DNA of 64,000 nt from JAZDCJ01 sp036311985 (lineage in GTDB: Bacteria; Actinomycetota; Actinomycetes; Actinomycetales; Micrococcaceae): assembly GCF_036311985.1 (NCBI RefSeq), contig NZ_JAZDCJ010000028.1, one strand, 5' to 3'. The notes under the pieces are model-generated. The model was not told the origin of the DNA, ran no database searches, and worked only from the letters and a program-made list of their open reading frames with translations. This document shows, in pieces, positions 23,328 to 30,582 of this stretch. The translations under genes and the position numbers were made by a program. How positions within the stretch are numbered: the first letter of the stretch is position 1; every line of letters begins with the position of its first letter.

Positions 23328-23855
23328 ATGAGCCACGACGTCACCATCGAGATCCCCTCCGGATCCCGCGTCAAGTACGAGATCGACCACGAGACCCACC
23401 GCCTGCGCCTCGACCGCGTGCTGTTCACCCCGATGCAGTACCCCACGCACTACGGCTACTTCGAGGACACGCTCGGCGAGGACGGCGACCCGCTCGACGC
23501 GATGGTGTGGATCCCGGGCGTGGACCTGGTCCCCGGAGTGCTCGTCGAGTCGCGCCCGATCGGCGTGTTCAACATGACCGACGACGGCGGCGGCGACGCC
23601 AAGCTGCTCTGCGTTCCGACCGACAAGCGCTTCGACCACATCCGCGAGCTCGGGGACGTCGACGAGTGGCTGATCAAGGAGATCGAGCACTTCTTCACCC
23701 GCTACAAGGACCTCGAGCCGGGCAAGTGGGTCAAGGCAGAGGGCTGGGAGGGCCGCGAGGCCGCCGAGGCCGAGCTGGCCCGCTCCATCGAGCGCTTCGA
23801 GAAGCTCGGCGAGGAGTCCGCCGACGACGAGCCGCAGGGCCGCGACGTCGACTAG
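23328..23855 (+). CDS. ppa: Inorganic pyrophosphatase
   Basis: Hydrolyses pyrophosphate in the cytosol and so pulls biosynthetic reactions forward. The 175-residue family I enzyme shows YEIDHETHRLRLDR, YPTHYGYFEDTL and the metal-binding signature DGDPLDAMV (about 53-61). It ends in an acidic tail. A GAGGAGAG ribosome-binding site precedes the ATG. Divergent from dacB, a conserved actinobacterial arrangement. Confidence 0.96.
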   Translation: MSHDVTIEIPSGSRVKYEIDHETHRLRLDRVLFTPMQYPTHYGYFEDTLGEDGDPLDAMVWIPGVDLVPGVLVESRPIGVFNMTDDGGGDAKLLCVPTDKRFDHIRELGDVDEWLIKEIEHFFTRYKDLEPGKWVKAEGWEGREAAEAELARSIERFEKLGEESADDEPQGRDVD

Positions 23856-23893
23856 GCGCGTCGAGGAGCCGTCACTCCACGGACGGGCGTCCG

Positions 23894-25309
23894 TCAACGG
23901 GCCACTCGGTCCCAGGCCCGTGCGATGACCGGGACGGCCCGCTCCAGCTCCTCGCGCGGCAGGGCGTAGGGCACGCGGATCCAGTGCTCGAGCCCGTGGT
24001 CCTCCACGGCGAACGTGGAGCCCGGCGCCAGGAGCACGCCGTGGCGGGCCGTCTCGGCCGCCAGCGCCGTGGACCGCGGTGCCGGAAGGTTCCACCACAG
24101 GCCCAGCCCTCCGGCCGGGACGCGGGCCGCCCAACCGGTGGCCGCCGAGAGCCCGGCGTGCAGCCAGTCCCGGTTGGCGCGCAGGCGCCCGCGCGTCTCG
24201 GGGACCAGTCCGGGCGAGGTCCGCAGGAGCCGGGCCAGCACGAGCTGCTCGAGCAGCGGGACGCCGAGGTCGAGCGACATCCGCACGCGGGCCAGCCCGG
24301 CCGCCTGCGAGCGCGGCGCCCGGATCCAGCCCAGCCGCAATCCGCCCCAATGCGACTTGCTGCAGCTGCCCACGGTGAACGCGTCCGCCGCGAACGCGCC
24401 CATCGGCAACACGTCCGGCTCTTCGTCGAGCCAGAGCGCCGCGGAGGTCTCGTCGATGATCCCGACCGTGCCCGCGGACCGCAGGGCGCCCGCCCAACGC
24501 TCCCGTCCGGCGTCGTCCAGCAGGGTCCCGGTGGGGTTGTGGAAATCCGGCAGGCACAGCATGGCCCCCGGCCGTACGGTGCGCAGACCGTGCTCGACCG
24601 CCTCGAGGTCCGTCCCGTCCGGGCCGATCGGCACGGGCGCGACGCGCACCCCGTGGTGGCGCAGCGACAGCACGCTGTTCGGATACGACGGGCTCTCGGC
24701 GAGCGCGGTCGAGCCCCGGCCCAGCACGGCGCGGGCGACGGCCGCGATCCCCGCGAGCGCGCCCGCCGTGACCACGACCTGGGCGGGGACGGTCGGCAGC
24801 CCGCGCGCCGAGTAGTGCTCGGCGATGGCCTCGCGCAGCACGGGCAGGCCCAACGGGTAGTAGCCCATGCCGGAGATGTACGCGGGCAACTGCTCGAGCG
24901 CCGCCTCGTAGGCCTCCGCCAGGCCGAGCGGCGCCGACGGGGCGGCGCACGTGAGGTCGACGGCGTCGGAGCCCTCCACGGGGCCGAAGCCCCCGAGGGT
25001 CAGGGGCTCACCGCCCCCGGCCGCGGGCCCGCCCGGGACCTGGACGACGGTCCCGGAGCCGACGCGCGCGCTCGCGTAGCCGCGGTCGCGCAGCTCGGCG
25101 TAGGCGCGGGAGACCGTGGTCCGGCTCAGGCCGATCGCCGCCACGAGGTCGCGTTCGCTCGGCAGGGCCGTGCCGTGCAGGACGCGCCCGTTCGCGACGA
25201 GGTTGCGCACGCCGTCGGCGAGCCAGGCGTAGGCCGGCCGGTCCTCGTCCGGCGCGCCGAGCATCGTGCTCAGGCGGGCGGCGGGCAGGCGGCGTGTTGC
25301 GGGCGTCAT
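23894..25309 (-). CDS. MocR-type regulator (GntR HTH + aminotransferase)
   Basis: An N-terminal winged helix of the GntR type (ALPSERDLVAAIGLSRTTVSRAYAELRDRGY) is fused to a fold-type I aminotransferase domain that binds PLP. The PLP lysine lies in SCSKSHWGGLRLGW. The start at ATG 25309 gives 471 residues. It is divergent from a YczE-type membrane protein with an inverted repeat between them. That is the known YczR/YczE pairing, in which the regulator controls the transporter-like gene. Its effector is probably a PLP-related or amino compound. One dispersed word (24507-24516) is read as DDAG. Confidence 0.85.
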   Translation of the reverse strand: MTPATRRLPAARLSTMLGAPDEDRPAYAWLADGVRNLVANGRVLHGTALPSERDLVAAIGLSRTTVSRAYAELRDRGYASARVGSGTVVQVPGGPAAGGGEPLTLGGFGPVEGSDAVDLTCAAPSAPLGLAEAYEAALEQLPAYISGMGYYPLGLPVLREAIAEHYSARGLPTVPAQVVVTAGALAGIAAVARAVLGRGSTALAESPSYPNSVLSLRHHGVRVAPVPIGPDGTDLEAVEHGLRTVRPGAMLCLPDFHNPTGTLLDDAGRERWAGALRSAGTVGIIDETSAALWLDEEPDVLPMGAFAADAFTVGSCSKSHWGGLRLGWIRAPRSQAAGLARVRMSLDLGVPLLEQLVLARLLRTSPGLVPETRGRLRANRDWLHAGLSAATGWAARVPAGGLGLWWNLPAPRSTALAAETARHGVLLAPGSTFAVEDHGLEHWIRVPYALPREELERAVPVIARAWDRVAR

Positions 25310-25324
25310 AGAGCCATTGTTCCG

Positions 25325-25353
25325 TAATTGGCTCTTCAATCAAGGGCCAATTA
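25325..25353. promoter_or_regulatory. Probable MocR operator
   Basis: TAATTGGC (25325-25332) and GCCAATTA (25346-25353) form a perfect 8-bp inverted repeat with a 13-nt spacer. It lies in the short gap between the divergent regulator and membrane-protein genes and is strikingly AT-rich for this genome. Binding by the MocR protein is inferred from position and symmetry. Confidence 0.6.
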
Positions 25354-25369
25354 CTCCCATGATGGTTCC

Positions 25370-26062
25370 ATGAGTTCCGCCACCACTCCCCGGCTCCTGC
25401 CGCTGACACCGCTCCAGCAGCTCCGTGCCGGCCGCATGCCCTCCCGCCTGCTCCGCCTCTTCGTGGGCCTGACCCTCTTCGGCGCGGCGATGGCCGCGTT
25501 CGTCCGGGCGGGGCTCGGCGTCGCCCCGTGGGACGTGCTGCACCTCGGCATCGCCCGCCATGTTCCGCTGAGCCTGGGCACGGTCATCATCGTCGTCGGC
25601 TTCGCGGTGCTCCTGCTGTGGATCCCGCTGCGCCAGTGGCCGGGACTCGGGACCATCGCCAACGTCGTCTGGATCGGCGTCTCCACCGACGTGGCGCTGC
25701 TCGTCATCCCGCCCATCAACGGCCTGGCGGCGCAGCTCGCCGTGGTCGCCGCCGCGCTCGCGGTCAACGGCCTCGGTGGCGCCCTCTACATCGGCAGCCA
25801 GCTCGGCCCCGGGCCGCGCGACGGGCTTATGACCGGCCTGCATCTGCGCACGGGCCTGAGCCTGCGACTGGTCCGCACGGGCATCGAGGTCGCCGTCCTC
25901 GCCGCGGGCTGGATGCTCGGCGGCATCGTGGGGCTCGGCACCGTGGCCTACGCCCTGCTGATCGGCCCGTCGACGCAGTTCTTCCTGCGCTGGAGCGTCG
26001 TGGAGCTGCCGGGCGCCGCAACACCCAGCGCGCCGCTCGCGGAATCAACCGAATCGGGTTGA
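25370..26062 (+). CDS. yczE: YczE/YyaS/YitT-family membrane protein
   Basis: A 230-residue protein with about five or six hydrophobic helices. The family segment RAGLGVAPWDVLHLGIA lies near the N-terminus, and LGPGPRDGLMTGLHLRTGLSLRLVRT follows in the middle. It probably acts as a small-molecule permease, but no substrate is established. I chose the ATG at 25370; an upstream TTG would extend into the operator. It is paired with the divergent MocR regulator. Confidence 0.82.
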   Translation: MSSATTPRLLPLTPLQQLRAGRMPSRLLRLFVGLTLFGAAMAAFVRAGLGVAPWDVLHLGIARHVPLSLGTVIIVVGFAVLLLWIPLRQWPGLGTIANVVWIGVSTDVALLVIPPINGLAAQLAVVAAALAVNGLGGALYIGSQLGPGPRDGLMTGLHLRTGLSLRLVRTGIEVAVLAAGWMLGGIVGLGTVAYALLIGPSTQFFLRWSVVELPGAATPSAPLAESTESG

Positions 26063-26063
26063 T
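26044..26063. promoter_or_regulatory. Palindrome at yczE stop / regulator promoter
   Basis: ATCAACC and GGTTGAT flank a 6-nt centre and include the stop codon of the upstream gene. It lies 20 nt before the next gene, which encodes an HTH protein. It could be an autoregulatory operator or a weak terminator. Confidence 0.35.
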
Positions 26064-26082
26064 CCTGCGGCACACTGGTGCC

Positions 26083-26721
26083 ATGTACGTCCTGACCATC
26101 AACCAGCGCGATTCCCGCGAGGCCGGGGACCGCGTCGACGAGCTCACCGCCTCGCTCGCCGGGCTGCCCACGCTCATCGCGTTCCAGCGCTCCGTGGGCG
26201 ACGAGGCGATCGGCGTCGTCGCGGAGCCGAAGACCGCGGTCGACGCCGCCATGACCGCCCTGCGCGCCCGGCGCTGGCACGTCGGCATCGGCGTCGGCTC
26301 CCTCCACGTCCCGCTCCCCGAGGACATCGCGCACGCGGAGGGCTTCGGGCTCGTCTACGCGCGCCGCGCCGTGGACCGGGCGCGCCGCACCGGGGAGCGC
26401 ATCCCGCTGGCCGTCGCCGGCCCGGACGCGGGGGCCGCGGCGCAGGCGCAGGCCGTGCTGCGCCTGATCGGCCAGATCGTCGCCACACGCACGGAGGCGG
26501 AATGGGCCGTCCTGGACCTCATGGTCCCCGGCGTCCGCGGCCAGCAGCGCGCCATCGCCGACGAGCTCGGCATCACCACGCAGGCCGTGTCCAAGGCCGT
26601 CGTGCGCTCGCACTGGAACGAGGAGTGGGACTGCCGCCCGGCCGCGGCGCGCCTCCTCGGCCTCGTCGCGGGACCGGAGGCGCTGCCCGCGGGCGCCTAC
26701 CCCTACGCTCCCCGCGCCTGA
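26083..26721 (+). CDS. HTH DNA-binding protein (SatD/MarR-like)
   Basis: A 212-residue protein. The N-terminal ~140 residues form an alpha/beta domain (LPTLIAFQRSVGDEAIGVV; WHVGIGVGSLHVPLPED), similar to what is seen in SatD-like proteins. The C-terminal part has an HTH (RGQQRAIADELGITTQAVSKAVVRS, about 158-182). It follows the membrane protein by 20 bp and is followed by a strong hairpin. Actinobacterial homologues are usually labelled MarR-type regulators; the target is unknown. Confidence 0.65.
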   Translation: MYVLTINQRDSREAGDRVDELTASLAGLPTLIAFQRSVGDEAIGVVAEPKTAVDAAMTALRARRWHVGIGVGSLHVPLPEDIAHAEGFGLVYARRAVDRARRTGERIPLAVAGPDAGAAAQAQAVLRLIGQIVATRTEAEWAVLDLMVPGVRGQQRAIADELGITTQAVSKAVVRSHWNEEWDCRPAAARLLGLVAGPEALPAGAYPYAPRA

Positions 26722-26726
26722 GGCGG

Positions 26727-26763
26727 GGGTACGACGCCGGAGCCGGGCCGCGGCGTCGCACCC
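26727..26763 (+). terminator. Hairpin terminator containing dispersed word
   Basis: GGGTACGACGCCG (26727-26739) pairs with CGGCGTCGCACCC (26751-26763), 12 of 13 positions, around an 11-nt loop. The left arm is an exact copy of the dispersed word (26731-26740). It directly follows the HTH gene. Confidence 0.6.
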
Positions 26764-26886
26764 TCCCCGGCGGCGCGTGGCCGGCACCCCGGAAGGCGGC
26801 CCTAGGCGGCGGGACTTGGCGGCCGTACACTCTAGTCAGCGCCGGTTTTCCGGCGTTCCGGGCCCGGGCCACAGAAGGAGAGTCCC

Positions 26887-27306
26887 ATGGTTCCCGAGAT
26901 CAACCTCTGGGCCGTCATCGTCGCGACCCTATCCACCATGGTGGTCGGCTCCGTCTGGTACACCCCGAAGGTGTTCGGGAACTACTGGATGCGCGTCGCC
27001 AAGGTCACGCCGAGCGGGAACGCCATGGACGCCGTGGGCCCGATCCTCGTGACGCTCGTCGTCAGCTTCGTCTCCGCATGGGTGCTGGCCGGCTCCGCGG
27101 CGATCGCCCACGAGTTCTACGGCGGGAACTTCCTGGCGAACGTGTTCGTCACGGGCGTGATCCTGTGGGCCGGGTTCACCGCGGCGCGCTTCATCACGCA
27201 CGACGCGTTCGAGGGCCGGCCCGTGGGCCTCACCGTCCTCAATTGCGTCCACGAGCTCGTCACGGTGCTGGTGATGTGCCTCGTGATCGGCCTCTTCGGC
27301 ACCTGA
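26887..27306 (+). CDS. DUF1761 membrane protein
   Basis: A 139-residue protein with four hydrophobic helices and the DUF1761 opening NLWAVIVATLSTMVVGSVWYTPKVFG followed by W-M. A perfect AGAAGGAGAG ribosome-binding site precedes the ATG. No function is known for the family. It is monocistronic: a hairpin precedes it and a large nested inverted repeat follows. Confidence 0.8.
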   Translation: MVPEINLWAVIVATLSTMVVGSVWYTPKVFGNYWMRVAKVTPSGNAMDAVGPILVTLVVSFVSAWVLAGSAAIAHEFYGGNFLANVFVTGVILWAGFTAARFITHDAFEGRPVGLTVLNCVHELVTVLVMCLVIGLFGT

Positions 27307-27307
27307 C

Positions 27308-27401
27308 CCCGCGCACTTTTAGGTTCAACCAATCCACCCGCTGCAGGTCAGCGGGTTGTAGCCGGGCCAAAGACGCGCAGGAGTCCCTAAAGGTGCGCGG
27401 G
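27308..27401. terminator. Nested inverted repeat between convergent genes
   Basis: Outer arms of 16 nt (27308-27323 and 27386-27401) pair with one wobble. Inside the loop a second perfect stem, CCCGCTG with CAGCGGG (27337-27343 and 27349-27355), has a 5-nt loop. It separates the DUF1761 gene from the convergent MerR gene and probably ends transcription from both sides. Confidence 0.55.
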
Positions 27402-27435
27402 AACGGGGACCGTGGGCGGGGAGGGCCCGCGCAGC

Positions 27436-28194
27436 TCAGAGGTTCGACGCGGCGTAGTGCGCCAGCGCGTCGCGGACGAAGCGTGCGCCGTCGAGCCCGC
27501 CGTAGTTCGCCGCGAAGCGCTCGTCCGCCACGTACATCTGGCCGAGGCCGGCCAGGTAGCCCTTGAGATCGCCGTCGGCCGTGCCCGCCGGCGTCCCGGG
27601 AACACCCCTCAGCCAGTCGACATGCCGGCGCGCCAGCTCCTGCGCCTCCGGGGAATCCGGCGCGATCCCCGCCGCCGCGGCCGCGGCCCAGTCGGCCGAG
27701 AGCCGGGATACGCGGGCCTTCCACTGCGCGCGTTCGCCGGCGTCGAGCCCGCGCCACCACGCGTCGCCGCGCGCGTACGCCTCCCGGCCCCAGCGCTCCT
27801 CGACCTCCGCCCGGTGGGCGGTGTGGTCGAATCCGTCGAACATGTCCTCTGCCATGATGTCTCCTCCGTGGCGCACCGCCGTGATGGTCTTCTCCACCGA
27901 CGCGATCATCCGGGCCAGCCGGTCCCGCTCCGAGCGGAGCCGGGCCGCGTGCTCCTCGAGCGCATCCTCCACCGCGTCCGGCCGGTCCAGGACCTCCCGG
28001 ATCGCGGGCAGCCCGAGCCCGAGGCCGCGCAGCAGCAGGATGCGCTGCAGGCGCACGAGCTCGTCCCGCCCGTAGTAGCGGTAGCCGTTCGCCCCGAGAC
28101 GGCTCGGCTCGAGCAGCCCCTCGTCGCCGTAGTGGCGCAGCGTTCGGCTTGTCGTCCCGGCGATCCCGGCGACTTGGTGGATGGACCACTCCAT
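27436..28194 (-). CDS. MerR regulator with TipA-type ligand domain
   Basis: A 252-residue regulator. The N-terminal MerR winged helix (IHQVAGIAGTTSRTLRHYGDEGLL, about 5-28; GYRYYGRDEL) is followed by the dimerisation coiled coil. The C-terminal TipAS domain contains EERWGREAY and further helices. TipA-type proteins bind thiopeptide or other bulky antibiotics and activate their own promoters. A MerR-type promoter with a 19-bp spacer lies directly upstream (28227-28257), so autoregulation is likely. No resistance gene is adjacent. Confidence 0.88.
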   Translation of the reverse strand: MEWSIHQVAGIAGTTSRTLRHYGDEGLLEPSRLGANGYRYYGRDELVRLQRILLLRGLGLGLPAIREVLDRPDAVEDALEEHAARLRSERDRLARMIASVEKTITAVRHGGDIMAEDMFDGFDHTAHRAEVEERWGREAYARGDAWWRGLDAGERAQWKARVSRLSADWAAAAAAGIAPDSPEAQELARRHVDWLRGVPGTPAGTADGDLKGYLAGLGQMYVADERFAANYGGLDGARFVRDALAHYAASNL

Positions 28195-28226
28195 GCGGTG
28201 CGCCCCTGTCGATTGTCGATGAGGAA

Positions 28227-28257
28227 ACGCTACAAGTTGACGCTACGTCAAGGTCAA
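28227..28257 (-). promoter_or_regulatory. MerR-type promoter with 19-bp spacer and dyad
   Basis: On the minus strand TTGACC (28252-28257) is the -35 and TAGCGT (28227-28232) the -10, separated by 19 nt instead of 17. The spacer contains the dyad TTGACG-TAG-CGTCAA (28237-28251). An overlong spacer with a centred dyad is the hallmark of promoters twisted open by MerR-family activators. It lies 33 nt upstream of the MerR gene itself. Confidence 0.7.
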
Positions 28258-28274
28258 GGGCGGACGGCGTCGGG

Positions 28275-29126
28275 CTAGACGAGGCTGCGGAGGACCCGGA
28301 CGAGGCCGTCGTCGTCCACGTCGGCCGTGACCTCGTCGGCCGCGTTCTTGACCTCGTCCGGCGCCTGACCCATGGCGACGCCCCGGCCGGCCCATTCGAG
28401 CATCTCGATGTCGTTGCGGCCGTCGCCCACGGCCACGGTGTGGGCCGGTTCGATGCCCATCGAGGCCCGGAGCACCTCGACGCCGCTGGCCTTGTTGATG
28501 CCCTCGGCGGCGATGTCCAGCCACGCGGTCCAGCCCACGGAATAGGTGACCCCGTGCAGGCCGATCGCGCCGACCGCCTCGCCGAACTCCTCGGCCGTGG
28601 AGTCCGTCGAGAACACGACGAGGCGCACGGCCGTGGCCCCCAGCAGCTCCTCGAACGTCACGCCCGTCGCCTCGACGCCGAAGCTGGCGTCCTGGAAGCG
28701 CTCGGTGGAGAGGAAGTTGCCCTGGTCGTCCTCGAGGGCGTACTTGGCCGTCGGCAGGCTTTCCCGCAGCGCCTTGAGGGCGGGGGCGGGGTCGAAGGTC
28801 TTGCGGTCCACGACCTCGTAGCCGCCGGGCAGCCCGGGATCGATCTTCACGGTCACGCCGCCGTTGCAGCACACGGCGTAGCCGCGGTCGATGCCGAGCA
28901 GCTCCACGATGGGCAGGGTGGCGCCGAGGGAGCGGCCCGTGGAGACCACCACCTCGTGGCCGGCCCGGACGACGGCGCGCGCGGCGCGCTTCACGGCGTC
29001 GGACATGTGGCCCTCGTGGTCCACGAGCGTTCCGTCGACGTCGAGGCACACCATCTTGCGTGCGGATCCGCCGGGGTTCTGGTCTTCGGTCCGGTCTTCG
29101 ATGCCGGAGTCAGTCGTCAATGTCAT
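28275..29126 (-). CDS. HAD-superfamily (Cof-type) phosphatase
   Basis: A 283-residue HAD-IIB hydrolase. Motif I is DVDGTLVD (about 29-36), motif II is the S/T in VVVSTGRS, and motifs III and IV are the Lys in EGINKASG and VAVGDGRNDIEML. The C2 cap lies between. These enzymes dephosphorylate sugar phosphates or nucleotides; the substrate cannot be told. It lies upstream of the MerR gene on the same strand but has its own spacing of 80 bp. The serS gene is also on this strand, 130 bp upstream. Confidence 0.85.
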   Translation of the reverse strand: MTLTTDSGIEDRTEDQNPGGSARKMVCLDVDGTLVDHEGHMSDAVKRAARAVVRAGHEVVVSTGRSLGATLPIVELLGIDRGYAVCCNGGVTVKIDPGLPGGYEVVDRKTFDPAPALKALRESLPTAKYALEDDQGNFLSTERFQDASFGVEATGVTFEELLGATAVRLVVFSTDSTAEEFGEAVGAIGLHGVTYSVGWTAWLDIAAEGINKASGVEVLRASMGIEPAHTVAVGDGRNDIEMLEWAGRGVAMGQAPDEVKNAADEVTADVDDDGLVRVLRSLV

Positions 29127-29200
29127 ACCCCCTAGTGAACCATTGTGCCCCGACGCGACGGCATAACCGGCGTCACCCGGAGGGTGAATACCCCGTGAAT

Positions 29201-29253
29201 ACCCACAGCTTCAGCCACAGTGTGGGTGTTTACGCGGACGACGCCGGTCGTCC
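29201..29253 (-). terminator. Two hairpins downstream of serS
   Basis: GGACGAC-GCCG-GTCGTCC (29236-29253) is a 7-bp stem with a tetraloop lying 3 nt past serS, and it contains the dispersed word. A second stem, ACCCACA with TGTGGGT (29201-29207 and 29221-29227), follows. Together they probably terminate serS. The gap to the next gene contains nothing else. Confidence 0.5.
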
Positions 29254-29256
29254 ACC

Positions 29257-30543
29257 TCAGAGGACGGGCAGGACCTCGAGCCCGCCCAGGTAGGGGCGCA
29301 GCGCGGCCGGCACGTTCACGGAGCCGTCCGGGTTCTGGTGGTGCTCGAGGATGGCCACGATCCAGCGCGTGGTGGCGAGGGTGCCGTTGAGCGTCGCGAC
29401 GGGGCGGGTGCGCCCGGGCTTGCCCTCCGCGTCGACGGTGCGCTCGCGGATGTTGAGCCGCCGGGCCTGGAAGGTGGTGCAGTTGGAGGTGGAGGTCAGC
29501 TCGCGGTAGGCGTCCTGGGTGGGGACCCAGGCCTCGCAGTCGAACTTCCGGGCGGCGCTCATGCCGAGGTCGCCGGCGGCGGTGTCGATGACGCGGTAGG
29601 GCAGCTCCACCTTGGCGAGCATCTCCTCCTCCCAGGCCAGGAGCCGGGCGTGTTCGGCGGCGGCGTCCTCGACGGAGCAGTAGACGAACATCTCCAGCTT
29701 GTTGAACTGGTGGACGCGGATGATCCCGCGGGTGTCCTTGCCGGCGGATCCGGCCTCGCGGCGGTAGCAGGAGGACCAGCCGGCGTAGCGGGTGGGCCCC
29801 TCGGCCAGGTCGATGATCTCGTTGGCGTGGTAGCCGGCGAGCGCGACCTCGGAGGTCCCCACGAGGTAGAGGTCGTCGCGCTCGAGGCGGTAGATCTCGT
29901 CGTCGTGCTCGACGTCGAATCCGGTGCCCTGCATGGTCTCGGGCCGGACCAGGGTGGGCGTGATGACGGGGATGAATCCGTTGGCGACGGCCTGGTCCAG
30001 GGCCATGTTCATGAGGGCGATCTCGAGCCGCGCGCCGACGCCCTTGAGGAAGTAGAAGCGGGATCCGGAGACCTTGGCGCCGCGCTCCATGTCGATCGCG
30101 CCGAGCAGTTCGCCGAGCTCGAGGTGGTCCCGCGCCTCGAACCCCTCGGCGGCGAAGTCGCGGGGGGTTCCCACGGTCTTGACGACGGTGAAGTCCTCCT
30201 CGCCGCCGGCGGGCGCCCCGTCCTGGACGAGGTTCGGGAACGCACGTTGCAACGCGGTCAGCTCCTCCTGGGCGGCCTGCGAGGACGCCTCGGCCTCCTT
30301 GACCCGGCGCGCGAGCTCCTTCACCTCGGCCAGGAGCGCCTGCTTCTCCTCGCCCTTGGCCTGGGCGACCCTCTTGCCGAAGGCGTTCTGCTCGGCGCGG
30401 AGGGTCTCGAAGGCCGTGATCGACTCGCGGCGGGAGGCGTCGGCGGCGACGATCCGGTCCACGAGGGACTCGTCGCCTCCGCGGAAGCGCTGCGAGGCGC
30501 GGAAGAGGTCGGGCTGTTCCACGAGTTCTTTGACGTCGATCAC
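29257..30543 (-). CDS. serS: Seryl-tRNA synthetase
   Basis: Class II synthetase of 428 residues that charges tRNA-Ser. The N-terminal coiled-coil arm (about 30-105) is followed by the catalytic domain with SGSRFYFLKGVGARLE (motif 1 region), TSEVALAGYH and CYRREAGSAGKDTRGIIRVHQFNKLEMF (motif 2), and the motif 3 area NGTLATTRWIVAILE. The start is GTG at 30543. TAACCT ends six bases before it on the minus strand, so the message is probably leaderless. It is divergent from the DAGK-like gene with only 39 bp between. Confidence 0.97.
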   Translation of the reverse strand: MIDVKELVEQPDLFRASQRFRGGDESLVDRIVAADASRRESITAFETLRAEQNAFGKRVAQAKGEEKQALLAEVKELARRVKEAEASSQAAQEELTALQRAFPNLVQDGAPAGGEEDFTVVKTVGTPRDFAAEGFEARDHLELGELLGAIDMERGAKVSGSRFYFLKGVGARLEIALMNMALDQAVANGFIPVITPTLVRPETMQGTGFDVEHDDEIYRLERDDLYLVGTSEVALAGYHANEIIDLAEGPTRYAGWSSCYRREAGSAGKDTRGIIRVHQFNKLEMFVYCSVEDAAAEHARLLAWEEEMLAKVELPYRVIDTAAGDLGMSAARKFDCEAWVPTQDAYRELTSTSNCTTFQARRLNIRERTVDAEGKPGRTRPVATLNGTLATTRWIVAILEHHQNPDGSVNVPAALRPYLGGLEVLPVL

Positions 30544-30582
30544 CAGTACAGGTTACCGAATGGCGGCTAGTCTGGTTCCACC

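Noticed and set aside
24507..24516. Copies of the dispersed word at 24507, 53971, 46299 and 61272 as inserted elements
   Set aside because: They fall in residues that fit the protein family (for example GVVLD or DDAGRERW) and may be chance. I count them as word matches but not as insertions.
27308..27401. Integron attC-like recombination site
   Set aside because: The nested stems look similar in outline, but the GTTRRRY/RYYYAAC core pair is missing and there is no integrase.
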